From the NCBI GenBank assembly GCA_949128115.1, contig OX421963.1:83027602-83091601 (forward strand): a stretch of DNA of 64,000 bases. The letters run 5' to 3'. Origin of the DNA: Anaspis maculata. Lineage: Eukaryota; Arthropoda; Insecta; Coleoptera; Scraptiidae. Position 1 is the first letter of the stretch. The number at the start of each line of letters is the position of its first letter. Positions 32,553 to 45,398 of this stretch are shown here, in pieces. The notes below the pieces were generated by a model. That model did not search any database, was not told the DNA's origin, and worked only from the letters and a program-made list of their open reading frames with translations. The position numbers and the translations under genes were made by a program.

Positions 32553-34518
32553 CATAAGACAGTTAGTCAAATTTTTTAATTGACTTTGTACTACAATATT
32601 TTTATACGTCTTTATTTTGGTCGAGATAAAGTATGGTTGATTATGGGGGGCTATTATTGGAAATTTACAGGAAGTAAACAACTAGCTCTGATATCCATGG
32701 AATATTTTTAGTTCCGTCTTCTGGCAAGGCCAAAATCTAGAAGTAGGTAATGCTTCTCTACAGTGTTTTGAACAATCAAGATAAATTGATGAAATATTCT
32801 ACAGGAATAAACATTTAGTTCTAGTCTGTTCGTAGGTTGTCACAGGTTCGTGGTTGTCACCTAGCAGTCTTGCTAATGAGCACTGTGCTGTGGCGATAAA
32901 CAATAAGAAGGCCCCTTGACATGGCAACTTTTTCGTTAGCAAGATTCCAAGATAACAGTCTACAGAATAGTTTGAAAACTTCCTAAAATTCTCAGGTTTT
33001 ACCAAAAAATATTTCACAAATTTTTAAATGTAATTAACAGCTTTTTTATGTTTCTTCAAGAAGATATATGGGTAATAAAATAAATGTAGCCAAGCCATTC
33101 GATTCACACCAACGCAACGTCTAGGTACTTTTTCATAACTATATTCTTATAAAATCTTCAGTCTGAAGCTATTTCATTGTGTTAAAAGTTGCCTCGAAAG
33201 TTGCCTTCAATAGACCATCCACCTTTGCAAATTTATTAAAATTTTAGATATACTTGAACGTTAAACGGAAGAAAGCGCGAATTTTAATCAGTGACTTGCC
33301 TCTTTCTTATGATCTTGTATTTTTCACACCAATTTTGTTGCATAAGAATTGAAAAAGAGTTCATTCTTCCACTGTTTTTGCATTCTCATCTACAAATCAA
33401 TGTGAAAAATACAGAATCCGAAAAACAAACGGAATCATTGCGTGACAGAAAATTCGGACTCTTTTCCATGTAACGTCCATTAAAAAAAAATGCTCGCAGA
33501 GAAAATTATCTACACTATCAATTTCTCAGAACTGAATATGCTCCATCTATTCTGTGAATAGTGTTGCTTTTGTTGGAGATGTGAAAAAACATAAAAAGGA
33601 AAAAGTCAAATTTTGGATGTTCATGGATTCGACAAGGGTTGGCCTCGTTTTGAGCCCTGATAAAACTCAAAATACACCTTGAAATGACATGCAATGGGGC
33701 TGTCGTTTTAAAGAGTGTTCAATTGCCTTTTCAAACATGCATAATGCACCTTGGAATTGCACCTGTGTTATTCTCCCATAGGAAAAGTTCATAGTTTGCG
33801 CACATCATCTGTCGCTATTTCTCAGCCAAAAAAATGACAAAAGAACCGTTGATAATAAATTGTATAAACTGCACAAATTCACAGCTAATATTTAGCTTCA
33901 TGCTGCTACCAGTGGTTTTGAAAAAGTTCTTTTGATTTAAATTTCTGATGAGTAAAACCCACCTTTGTTTTTCGATTTGTATGTAAATCAGAAATGCAGG
34001 TGAAACAAGGGCCGGCTACCGGCCTCCGGCCATTAAAAAGTGTGGCTTCCGTCTGTCAGATGGCGCTCGCTGTGGCCGTGGATATGTCGTCTGTTGCCAT
34101 CATTTTGGTCTATCTCGACCTCGATATTCTAATGAATTTTGTCGCTTTCGGTGTCATATTGTCGTGTACATTTGCCAGAACTCGGGCCACCTTAGCAACG
34201 CGTGTGCCGGCCTCCGGCAAATAATACGCTACATGTCATTTACTCGAAGGAGTCTTACTTGCAAAATTGAAAGCGCCTCTGGAACTCACTAATTTATCGT
34301 TAGAAAAAACCGATGCCGCCCCTGACGCAAAAAAACGGGAAGCAAGCAAGTTACAGAGACGAGATAAAAATCATCGTGTTTTCTGCGCTGGCGCCGTTAC
34401 CATTACAGGAAAAATAGATTCAACTGACGCCGTCCCCACCGGGCGAATCACAATAATCACATACATAACTACAGTGCAGATTCCATCGTTTTTGAAGATC
34501 CAAATGATGCATCACGAT
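32553..34518. other. AT-rich sequence, no gene recognised
   Basis: Only short frames without motifs are present. An open frame at 33994-34224 gives a Cys-rich reading in another frame but could not be assigned. Confidence 0.5.
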
Positions 34519-34970
34519 CAATCACCTTCAGACACACATGTCCTCTCGCAAAAGCATGCAATAGTGATGCTTTCACGCAGCTTAAATCCAAAAAAGGAAA
34601 AGGAGTTATGTAATGAAACACGCATGATCATCGAATAACTAAGACAAAATATAATAACCGCAGAAGTCATCACAGAGAGCAATCGCGTCGACCTGGTCTT
34701 CATTCTTCCCATTGACTTGGCACCTTCGGAAACAGCTTCGCAATTTATTTTGAAACACAGACAATTTTCGGTCATTCCAGCATATATGCCATTACGATAA
34801 ATAAATCGCAAGGTCAAACATTTCAACATGTAGGAATTGACCCTCAACCGCGCCCTCATCCGGACTGTTTTGCAATTTTTCCTCCTGTCAGGATAAAGAA
34901 GCGGTCTGCTTTCTTCAATGCCGCACATGTATCACGTCAGACACCGTTTTCGCTTTGCGTTATGTGATGC
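34519..34970 (+). pseudogene. Helitron/PIF1-type helicase C-terminal remnant
   Basis: The translation gives THVLSQKHAIVMLSRSLNPK, LCNETRMIIE*LRQN, VITESNRVDLVFILPIDLAP and ILKHRQFSVIPAY, and then, after a frame change near 34787, AITINKSQGQTFQHVGID. These match in order the end of Helitron helicases (VMLLRNLNP, LCNGTR, RIDLAPS, RRQFPV, TINKSQGQT). One in-frame TAA and one frameshift show it is dead. The HGQLYVALSRV-type end has decayed. No Helitron 3' hairpin/CTRR end was identified. Confidence 0.75.
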
Positions 34971-35080
34971 CGCCACTTGCCGGGCGTTTTCTTGCCGATG
35001 CTGGTTTCAGGTTAGGAAACGCTGTCCTTCAGTGGAACTCTGCTATTTATTTCATAAAACCAGGCCAAAAACTTAGAGCA

Positions 35081-35345
35081 CTGACCCAGTCAGTAGCACG
35101 GTGAGCTTGGCCTCGCTTTCAAAGGCCAAGCCAAGAGGTATCGGGTTCAAATCCGCACTGGGCCAGACGGACTTCTTCACGCGTTCCTTAGTACTGGGGC
35201 ATCTACTATCGTGCGATGATGCCCCGGGAAAAGGGATGGAACGAGTAAGCCATCGAAACAAAAGCCCAATGATGATACCCTCACTGATCCAAAAATGTAA
35301 ATCTACAGTACTCCATTGCTATCGTCATTGTTATCGTTATTAAAC
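35081..35345 (+). mobile_element. tRNA-derived SINE
   Basis: A box-A-like TAGCACGGTGAG (35094) and an exact box-B-like GGTTCAAATCC (35144) are about 50 bp apart. CCCAGT at 35085 and ACTGGG at 35157 can pair as an acceptor stem, and CGG/CCG flank the T-loop. An unrelated body of about 170 bp follows, ending in ATCGTCATTGTTATCGTTATT short repeats. This is the architecture of an RNA polymerase III-transcribed SINE rather than a functional tRNA gene. Confidence 0.65.
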
Positions 35346-36380
35346 CCCTCCACCCCTCCGGAAAACCCTGTTAATAACCAAAGTAAGTACTAAAAGTACT
35401 TTTAATAAAATATTGTAAGTAAGGCAATAAATAAAAGTATTGATGCAAGGCAATATTTGCACTTGCGAGCAATGAATTAGGTTTCAGGTAACAGGATATT
35501 CGCCAGGCTGCAATCTTGTATAGAGGTGGTTTGTCGTAGGGGCAGTAGTTACAGGGTTATTCAGAGAAACCCAGATTTAGATTGGGGCCCTTCAGGGTTT
35601 CATTTTTTTCCTGGAATGAGACTTCTCGAGCATTTTGATACGTTATTCTACTCGACACATAGAATTTATAACGAAAAATCCAGCCTGTAACATGTTATTT
35701 GCAGGGGGACCTATAGTAACTGGTGTTGGTCCTCTTCAACTTGAAACTTGAGGCAAGTCACCAGCTCTCGTCGGAGGTGACCCACAACTATAGGTATCTC
35801 TCTGTATGTGTCATATACGTCATTTTCTTCTCAGTCGCCCCTCTGTTTCGACTCCCATAAAGAACTCCATACAAATCCACAAAATCGTTGAACATCCACA
35901 TTGAACAGGGGTGTGACTTTTCACGAAAAGATGGAAAAATATTGTGGGACACTAAACAAAACTCAACAAGGCCCTGCTATTTCACTATTTCACTTGCTAT
36001 TTCACTTCTCAAAGCACGGTATTGCACCAGTTCAACGCAAGTATGGTAAAATACTGCCGTGAAGTTTTGCACAAAGAGGCATTTATCACCATGCACAAAT
36101 GCAACGCTGACGCAGATTGAACAGAGTGAGGTTTAAGAAAAGAATTACTTACATATTGGCATTCAGTGTTGGCAACACAAAAGTTTGGGCAATCTTGTGA
36201 AATTAATTCCAATAATTTTGAGCAAGTGAAGGTGATAGGATGTTGCGGAATCCTTTACGTTGTAGCGTTCGATTTTGCAGCTGTTCCCAGTTTCTTTAAA
36301 AGTATAACATAAACAAAAACAACGTGAAAATTATTATAAACGAAAATTTGAGTTTCTATCTAGTTTGAGTATCAATATCT
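35346..36380. other. No gene recognised
   Basis: Unassigned AT-rich sequence. A segment near 35745-35795 resembles 38788-38842 (ACTTGAGRCAAGTCAC words), pointing to an undefined dispersed repeat. Confidence 0.4.
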
Positions 36381-36389
36381 TGGATGAAA

Positions 36390-36480
36390 TTACGTATCTC
36401 GCGTACGGGCTCGATTATAATTGAGACGATCGTTTAAAAACACGCACTGTTCATTACTGCGTGCAATAAATACACGCCAA
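36390..36480 (-). repeat. LTR fragment related to the solo LTR at 45399
   Basis: It shares CGCGTACGGG, TATAATTGAGACGA, ACACGCACTGTTCAT and CAATAAAT with 45405-45495 in the same orientation. It corresponds to the R-U5 side if the LTR is read on the minus strand. Neither end is preserved. Confidence 0.55.
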
Positions 36481-36641
36481 CGATTTGTAGGCGACTCTCA
36501 AAAAATCTTACCTATTCGAAAAATAGGTACCCAGGGAAAAAAGTTCGTCCAAGAAACCCCTAAGTTGAGCTCAGAGAAAAAGGGTTCTCAAATTAGTTGT
36601 GACAAAATGTGAAACTCACTGGTACTTTCCTCCCCTTCCCT

Positions 36642-36712
36642 CAACGCAGCAAAGTAACGCAAGGTAACGCAAAACAACGCAAAGTAACGCATAAGAACGC
36701 AAGGGACGCAAA
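36642..36712. repeat. Decamer tandem repeat, about 7 units
   Basis: About seven copies of a ten-base unit (consensus AAAGTAACGC, with GGT, CAA and AAG variants) run head to tail. The frame of period 10 makes it non-coding. Confidence 0.75.
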
Positions 36713-37431
36713 ACAGAAGGACGCCAAACTCACACAGACACTCAAAAGCCAACAACTGAAGACATGTTATTAGACAGGGCATAATACAACACTACAAAAC
36801 TAATCCAAAATACTACAACTACACATTAAGGGTAATCATGTTGCGAACCTGTACTCGAGGACACTATAAAAGAACCTGTCCCACACAAACTGACATGTGC
36901 CTCGTTACACGAGCCGCAAGCGACTAAGTTGCAACCAACCGTTCGTATCTACCATGGCAGGCCATGTCCCTCCCTGGCAGGTGGCATGAAATCATCTCAT
37001 AACAAACAAAGCAAAATGAATGAGCATGAGTCCCCAACAGGAGTACCGTACAACCTGCTTGGACGGTAAAAGCCCCCTGACACATAGACAGAAGTAAACA
37101 TTGTGAAAGTCAATTTTAGGCTGGGGAGAAGTGGTTGATAGTACAGGAACAACTTTCTCGGTATTCAAGAAAATTTTAATAAAATAGGTACATCAAGGCT
37201 CGATCATACTCGCAAGCGCCATTTGCAAAATCCCAGTGAGCAATTAAACAAGCAAAGGGAAAATATTTCAGTTCAACAAGAAAATATTTGAGAACCGGAA
37301 CAGGCGGAGGGCTTTTCTGAATACTGACACAAAGATTATGACACATCAGGTACGCCAATGGCGTTACAAACCAAATTATGCACGCTAATTGTAGGTACAC
37401 CAATGTCAAACAAACCAAAATAGCCTCATAA

Positions 37432-37555
37432 TACCATGCGATCAACAAAATTTGAAATTGAGGTAGGCTGTGCCCTGGCCGAAAGCAGCTTGACATCCTG
37501 AAATTTGACCAGATCACAGCCTACCCCAATTCCGAATTTTGTTAATCGCATGGTA
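37432..37555. mobile_element. Foldback MITE, 124 bp
   Basis: TACCATGCGAT at the left and ATCGCATGGTA at the right bound arms that share CAAAATTTG/CGAATTTTG and AGGTAGGCTGTG/CACAGCCTACC. The central loop is about 30 bp. Confidence 0.7.
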
Positions 37556-39039
37556 ATAACTGCACATAGAAACTGAAACAATAAAATAGCGCAGGTAATT
37601 ACGTACAGACGAAAGGTAATATTCAAAATTAACTCCAGTTACGTGCCTGATTTGAAAGTACATATTTGACAAAATATGGGTCTTGATACCTACTCAAAGA
37701 TGCACCAATCAAATAATTTAGGGCCGGTCCGTTACGTTTGAAACTATCGCACAAAAGAAAGATTGCGTAATAATGAGCGTGCGAGAAAAACGCACTTCTA
37801 AGTGATTTTAGCAGTAAATAGATAGATCAAACTGACAGAGAATGCTCAAAAAAACCGTTCAACGTATACACAGGTAGGTAGTTCAAAAATAGCAACAATC
37901 AGTGTAGGTATGTACTTACAATACAAAATTAAATTCAGGAGAAACCAAAACACAATGTGACGCTTTGAGAAACTGCACTCGTCTCCCGAGCATTCGTTCC
38001 TCTATTTCTTTGTAGCCCATATCCACAAAGCAATAAAATATGCCCCGACCCTCGCGCTGGGACCCATACACCACCATCAAACGAGTGACCGGAGGGAGAG
38101 GTGATTTTCCCTTACCTTTTTTCAAATACACGTTCAGATTTGGCTGCATTATTATACTGTGACCCCGCAAATACATGTGGGGACTTTAAAACTACGCGTA
38201 AACGGCGCAACGAAATCATTTCCCTATTATTAAAACCTGGTTTCCCACAAGGAAAGTTTTTTGAGTGGTTCACCAAAGTGAATTTTGCCAAAAGTATGCA
38301 TAAGGTAGATTACGTCCCCATCACTTAATGTGGTAGCTTTAGTACAGCCACCATACCATCACTGGACGTCAGCCGATTGCTGATACCTAGGCTGGTAATT
38401 CAGATACATTTTCATGATTATGAGGAAGGTGGTTTACAGAGGTGGTGGAATTCAGCAAATCAGGGTCGAAGAATTGTTTCTTTAAAGTTGGATTTTATTT
38501 GGCTACAATACTTATTCGAGGAAACAAGTTACTGGTTGGTGCTATAATAGGGATTATCAGATAATTATACCCCACTAAGGATTGGCATAACGTTGCCATT
38601 ATGGCAACATGTTTTTTTTTCAGAATTACGCTATGTGACGGGGTTCTCTTCTCATACAATATAAGAAACAGTTATGATAATAGAACGAGCAAAAATCGAG
38701 AAAAAACACGAGTTGAGAAAAAAAAAATCCGTTCTTCAGGGTTTGAAAATATACACTCCCATGTTACTTCACAGAATAGCCGTCTCAAACTTGAGACAAG
38801 TCACTAGTTTTTGCCTACGACGGACGAAGCACGACGCACAACTCCACTATTACCTGTGATGCTATGTTAACAATAATTGGGAAAACCTTTTTAATGTAGT
38901 TACTCGTACATCGCCTTTCATTAGCAGATGATAACAAGAACCTTTGAAAATTTGTTCAATTGCGTTTTAATTCATAGCGAACTTTCTATATTTGATAAAA
39001 TAATGTGTAGATATTGACGTGAACATTCTCAATTTTCAG
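37556..39039. other. No gene recognised; ends in a splice acceptor
   Basis: Unassigned sequence. The acceptor at 39039 is used for the proposed calcineurin 3' UTR exon. Confidence 0.45.
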
Positions 39040-41700
39040 GTGCAAGCAACAGGGATCAGTGAGCCACCTGCACCACCGGCACTCACTTCTACTACATGTA
39101 ACATCTTTACTAGATTATAGACACATTTTATCATTGGGACGACAGGCTCGTTCGCAACTTTTTGAACAAGTAGCTGGTCTGCTTCCTCTCTCTATGTACT
39201 TTCCGCTGTTCGTGCCTATCTCTTGCACACTGCTCTACCGCTATTATTACTAAATAACAAAAAAAAAATGGTATATTATTGTATTGGTAATAATATTATA
39301 ATTATTATTATTATATATATGAAAAAACTTGCTTGAGGACAATCGTCCCATTATCATCTGAACTACATTCCATATCTACTGGGTTAGGCACCATTGGGGT
39401 GGTCGCTGCTCTTAGAGCCGCCACCACATATTTATTTACTATAATAAATGTAATACTTGACGTCATTTGTTGTATAACCAGTAGAGTATAAGTAGTAATG
39501 ATAGTTTAATTATTATACATTTTAAGTACCACACAAGATACATACAAAACACCCATTCACACACATGAAGAAAACTAAAAAAAAATCGGTCAGCAGTGTG
39601 AAATGGCGGGCTCGAACTAGCTGGTCGCACGTGTTGAGTGATATAAGCGTGCCATAACCACCTGTCGCCACTTTTCATCCCATCCATCATCGTCATCCCT
39701 ATGTGTTAATTTAAACAAAATAAAAAAAGATATTGCTATATTATGAATATTCAAAAAACTCATTGCGGGTTTGCAAAAAAAAATTTCATTGTGCGAAATA
39801 AGTACATTTTATCTCTCTATTATTAATATAAATATATAAAAAAGTGTTTGATTTATGAATTAACATGGAATACACACCTATTTGCTACGAGTTGTACTTA
39901 TTTTTCGATTGTACAAATTGTGTTATACTATTAAGTGGTTAAATATTAAACTTTTCGCTCTTTGTCTGGGCGAGACGCTGCTGATATATTGAATGCTGAG
40001 TATGTGCCTCTCACCTAGACATTGAGTCAGCGTGAATGTTCGAAAACTTCTGTTATGTGTGCCAGCGTGTTATAAGTTATAAATATCTATTAATCTTATT
40101 GAATTCTGTAAATTTACTCTACATAATATATTATATACATAATATTATGGTATAGTTAATTACTAGATAATATCTCAACCAACTATCGGATATGTATAAA
40201 ACTAAACAAAAAAAAAAATGAAGAAAAAAAGAAAAACTTATTAGAATGATATATCAAAATTCATAAATGGCGTCCCTCAACTTTTATACAATGCAGCAGG
40301 CTTCAACACTACTCTACTTAAAGGCATTTTTTATGTGTGTGTATTAAAAGTTTCTGAGGGGCAGATTTCCAGGTGCAATGCTGAGCACTCAATGGGCTAG
40401 ACATACTGTCGTTTTCATTCATGTGCGCTGCCTACCTCTTCTCTGCTTTAGTTCTTCCTAGGTTTTTTAATATCGCTGTTCTGGACGAGGACAGAATGTG
40501 GTATGACTAAGCAATAAAATGACACTTTTCTACTCTCGTGACATGAAAATATAAAATTGAGTGGTCAGTGTTATGCCTTGTGTGTGTCACTTCTCCTTTT
40601 TCGTGTATTTTGACTGATTTCAGTATAGTAGACCCGATTTTTGGTGGTTGATACACGTCGTGCGTCGACAGTTTTGAGCGTATTTGTTACAATTATATAA
40701 ACAAAAATATTACTACATACCATTGTAAATGTTGAGCATCCTCCAATTAGCTTGGGCTCTAGTCCTGGGCGAAAAGTAAGCTGAATTATTTGTGATAGCT
40801 ATCCTTAATTTTGAATGAATAGCTTTGGTATTCACATTGTTGATGTATCTCCAGCAGCAGATTGGTGAATGTCAAATTGTGATGCGGTTTTTTTTTTGAG
40901 AAAAAACATAAACTTTAAAAATTGTATAAATATAAAACTATCTATATGCCTTCATACTTCCTAACTTATTATTATTATTATTATGATTATTATATAATAA
41001 TGCACTGAAGTATTGGGATGTTAGACTTTTAATACTTTAGTACTATCACTGTGTCACATTCAGTGACCATTTTAATATTAATCTCAGTACTGGAAGTGGA
41101 AGTCTTCAAGAAAAAACGCCACCTTTGAGTCCTTCCTCTCCACCCTTGACCACTCGTATTCTTTTTTTTTAAAGCTATGATCTCATAGAGCACCCAAGTG
41201 ACATTTTATGAAAACAGTTTGAATTTTATTTCAAGGAAGGGTGGTGTTTTGTGGTGAGTGTGCATTTCCAGTACGTCTAGAATTAGCTGAATGTTTTTAA
41301 ATAATTGAATATACATTATATACATATTACAATGCGTTGATATAATTCATATCAATCGAAATGTGCAATTTAAGGTGGACAAACTTCTAAAGCTCTGCAT
41401 GTTACATTTGGCAGTTGTTTATCTGTGATCACCTTGCGTTACTGAAAAACCACTTAAGTTATTTTACTTCTCTTTTTATTGTCAAAGCAGTATGATGGGT
41501 TCGTTGTATTGTAATATTTACAATTTCTATTATTATCTACATTTCAGTTGTAATGGATATTTTGATTCTTGTGTTCTCTTAAATATATATAATTGAAAAA
41601 TCAGCCTGGCTTGTGTATGACTTGTGTTGTTGTTCATTGGAAGATTTATGAATCGCATATAATAAAAATTCAAAAATAAAGTTTTAATAAAACTAATTAA
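39040..41700 (+). other. CanA: Probable terminal 3' UTR exon of calcineurin A
   Basis: Inferred. A good donor (CAG|gtatat) lies at 29634, 38 nt after the stop. That distance would not trigger nonsense-mediated decay. I see no AATAAA in the kilobase after the stop. A clear acceptor (ctcaattttcag) ends at 39039. The following 2.7 kb is AT-rich and without coding potential. It ends with three overlapping AATAAA signals at 41661, 41675 and 41686; another AATAAA occurs near 39443. RNA evidence would be needed to confirm the splice. Confidence 0.45.
39594..39676 (-). mobile_element. Possible tRNA-derived SINE head in the proposed 3' UTR
   Basis: On the minus strand GGCGACAGGTGGTTATGGCA is followed by AGTTCGAGCCCGCC, a B-box-like T-arm. 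The whole span of about 75 bp is tRNA-sized. The A box is weak. It lies antisense to the proposed calcineurin 3' UTR. Confidence 0.35.
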
Positions 41701-42940
41701 CAGTGTTTGATTTATCTCCTGGGCCACAAAGTAGGTAGGTACCTATACAAGAAGTATAAGATTAGAATTTCAATAACTCCGAGTATGTTACTGAAACCAT
41801 AAGGAAATGAAGTTTTGAGGTTCGGTAACGATTTATGGACCTGTTTCGATCATCAGTGTGTTTGTTTTTGTGGGAGTCTTCGTCATATCGTGGATATCTT
41901 CCTATATAACAGTATACGCAATCATTAATCGTATACAACCTACAACCCGTGTAATTAATTTTATATCTGAAGTGATGCACGCCAGTAGTAAACAGTTGCC
42001 ATATGGATCTAAGATGCTTCCGTTAAAAATGTGGATTCATTAGCCTGTAAGGAGTCGTTTTTTTCTTTACTTCTGGTAGTCGAAATATATTTATGGGCGC
42101 CCTCAATAGTGCGGCCTATGTGCCTGACCTCTTGCACCTCAGAGTCTTGGATTGGTTTCACTTGAAAAAAAGCGCTCCTAACTGGTCTTCTGATTTTATA
42201 TTTCTATTATGATATCTTGCCCGTCCAGAATTTCGTTATGAAATAAAGAAAGCTCTCGAAAAATGTTCAAGTAAATACAAATTCTTCAAAAGATTTTTTA
42301 AATTTTATTCACATCTTCTTGTTGGTTAGAAAGTGAAGTAAGTACCTACCTAGAGACAATTTCACGAGATATCACCACTTTCCACTGGAACCACTGGAAT
42401 TCAATCCTTGCCATTATTACCTCTTTCACAACGGGAAGGCTTTGTCTTGTCTTGATACGTGCAATGTCTTATTGGTCATATTTCTACCCAATAGATTTGC
42501 ATGAATGAAATCAACTACGTACCTATTTACCAATTTTTCACCTCGTCGCCATTTGTGCTAATCCAAATAATAACACGGAATACATGTAATTGCACTTGCA
42601 CAGTCTTTATTTATCAGCTCTCCCGGCATCGATACACACACATCTAGTCGTATGAGCTAACTACCTGCCCGCGTTACATAGGTACTCGTGCGTCATCGAC
42701 GCTATACATCATAGGTACGTAGTCACCAGTAATCACAGTAACAAGGTTCACTTGCTGGTCTCCACATTAGGAATATCAAAAAATGGAATTCTTACCTGAC
42801 ACGTTCACATTCAAATTTCAAGATTTTCGTAGTAGGTAATGAGTAAAAAACTTGCTAGGTATACAAAAAAAGGCAGTAGACCCAAACGATTATGAGAGCG
42901 GTGTCATTTAGTAACCTACTCAAATTACGCAATTTTGGTG
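41701..42940. other. No gene recognised
   Basis: AT-rich intergenic-looking sequence with many TAGGTAC/GTACCTA words. Confidence 0.45.
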
Positions 42941-43372
42941 TTAAGGCTGTATTTTCAGTGTGTAAAAACTATTTAAAGGATTTCTCCCTCAAAAATTGAG
43001 ATAAAACTAAATTTTTTTCATACGGTGTACTTGGTATATTACAAAATTGAGTACAGAGCGTTTTTTCAATTGTGTAAAAAAATATTTTTTCTTTTTTGTT
43101 GACGACTTTTTTCAAAAAACGGCTCGGTACTCAATTTTCTACGTCTCTCAAAATTATAAAACAGTTGATAATTTTTTTTGACAAAAAATGTCCCAGTAAT
43201 CCTTATTAGAAACTTTTTCAAGGTATTAGGGCTATAAGCTCCTAAAAAAATGTGGGGTAATCAAAACGGAAACAAGGTGGACAAACATTTAATGGAATAC
43301 CATCAAAATTTCTAAATCTCTTTGTCTTTATTTTTGAGAGAGAAATATTGATACCCGCGTATACAGCCTTAA
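42941..43372. mobile_element. TTAA-flanked MITE, 432 bp
   Basis: TTAAGGCTGTAT at the left and ATACAGCCTTAA at the right are perfect 12-bp inverted ends. Behind them the arms remain loosely complementary (ATTTCTCCCTCAAAAATTGA against its partner near 43330). The TTAA at both ends is what a TTAA-targeting (piggyBac-like) element would leave, but it could also be part of the repeat. There is no coding capacity. Confidence 0.6.
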
Positions 43373-45240
43373 ACGGCATAGAAATGATAATTTCTAAATC
43401 GAGGTCTAGATACCACCTAGGTACCTCGCTACCTACCTAAAATTCAAATTGGAAAAATGTTTGCTAGAACAAAAAGCCTGAAACAGGAAAATTTGAGGGT
43501 CAAGATAGGAGAAACTGCCATGTTAATGAGCATAAATATACCTATTTTGGCGAGTATCTTTGGCCGACCGCTCCCTATGTATACCTACAATCAAAAACTT
43601 CGAACACGAAAAAGTAACAGCACTGCAAAAATTCCATGGTAATAATTATGATAAAACTATGACCATCATACCCTTCAAAACGAATTCTCATGGTTGAATA
43701 ATCTTCCAACTAGAAAGAGGAGCCTAGAAGGAAGTTCTTACCTCGGTTCTTACTTTGGCTTCGACTATTTCCACTGATCAATAATACACTACACTATAAT
43801 TTCACTGTTTTTCGTTCACTATCACTGATCGGATGATGTAACAATGAAATAGTAAGAGGAGAATGGAATTGTCAAGGAGCGAAAATTAAGTCAAGAAAAA
43901 TAAATAAGTTAATTGAAATAAGACCAAAAAATTTCAACAAGGCCTGAAGTCTTCTAGGAAAAAAAGTAGCAGCTATGACAAACCGCCATGAATAGATGAC
44001 ATAACCGCAATATCGCACATTGTTAGAACGTATTGATAAATTAAATTATTGATATCACTCGACAAATTTCGGAAAGCTGCAAAACGAGTCAAATTTTGAT
44101 TTTCGCGTCATACATCAAACATAAACACAAAATTCAACGGGTTTGCCGTTGAGAAATCTTGTAATAAGAAGATTCAAACTGAGTTCTGCTCAAGTGCTTA
44201 CACCGAGGCTTACACCCTAATGCCGTTGAGGTAACCACAAGAAGTTTGGCTCTCCCCAGATCGACCTATTTGCAGCTTACCAGAATAAAATTGGCAAGAA
44301 TTTGGTTGCTTACCACCACTATTTGTAATAGTACCTGTACCTGTTCATCAATAACATATTTTGCCTAGGTACTGAGAAAAAGTGATAAAAAATTCTATAC
44401 ATTTTTTTTAACGAAACGGCTGAAATTCAAGGCCATAATAGATCATTTGCAAATATTTCGAATTATCAATTTACAAAAAATCCCAACCTCAAAAATCTTC
44501 AGGATGATCAAAATTATATTGACAGATCAATGGTGCCAAGCAATTTTTTTGCGATATTAATAGCATGTTTCATGTGGTTTTTTAATATGAGAATGAATTT
44601 TGAAAAATATGCACACAGAATGTCTTTTTCTGAAAAAAAAAGCTTCAAAGATTCATTTTCAAGGCCGGCGCCCTAAAAATTTTGAATTGTTTGATAGGGC
44701 TATATGTCAGCTATCAATAGAAGAATCAACCCACAAATATTTAATCGAATCCATTGGGCCGTTCTGAAGATACAGCTTGACAAAAAATTCTACGAAATAC
44801 ATGATTCACCCTGTAGCTTCGAAACGAACAACTTTATAAAAATTTCAAAACAAGATCCTGGTTCGCCTAGAAAAACTGGACCTACCGTCAAGCTATGTCC
44901 ATTTGGTGCTGAATCACCCTGTAGAAAATATGATGGTAGGGTTGCTAGACGTCCCGATTTAGGCGAGCCTGTTCACGCTCCGCTTTCAATGTGTATGTCC
45001 CGCGTCCCGCCAGCTCACTTTAAAGTTCCGATTTTTCCAAACGCTCTGTTTTTTTATTTCCATTTCTCTGCATCACGCCATTTTGAAACAAAACGTTCAA
45101 CTGAATACTTGTGATTGTATTACAAAGTTTATTCACAGGAGAGGATTGTATACCTATATGTAGTTTAGTATAGGTACCTAGGTAGGTTTAATTGCACCAG
45201 ACTTGCGGGACGCAGAATCTTGTTCCCTGGTACTCCTCTA
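43373..45240. other. No gene recognised
   Basis: An open frame of 136 codons at 44704-45114 has no recognised motif and overlaps repeat-like words (GGTAGGGTTGCTAGACGTCC). It is not called as a gene. Confidence 0.45.
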
Positions 45241-45398
45241 TAGTAAGGGAGACGGACGAGGTTTTAGTACCCCTATCGAGCTATGTGTAGAGACTATCAT
45301 CTATGTATCGAGAAAATATGTGGAACCATGGAATGGCAATCCTGCCTAAGTGAAAGAGTATTATACTAATTTTTTTTCTCGTTGAAAATCAAAAGTAC

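Noticed and set aside
44704..45114. 136-codon plus-strand frame
   Set aside because: No motif, no splice context that helps, and it runs through repeat-like words; probably chance.
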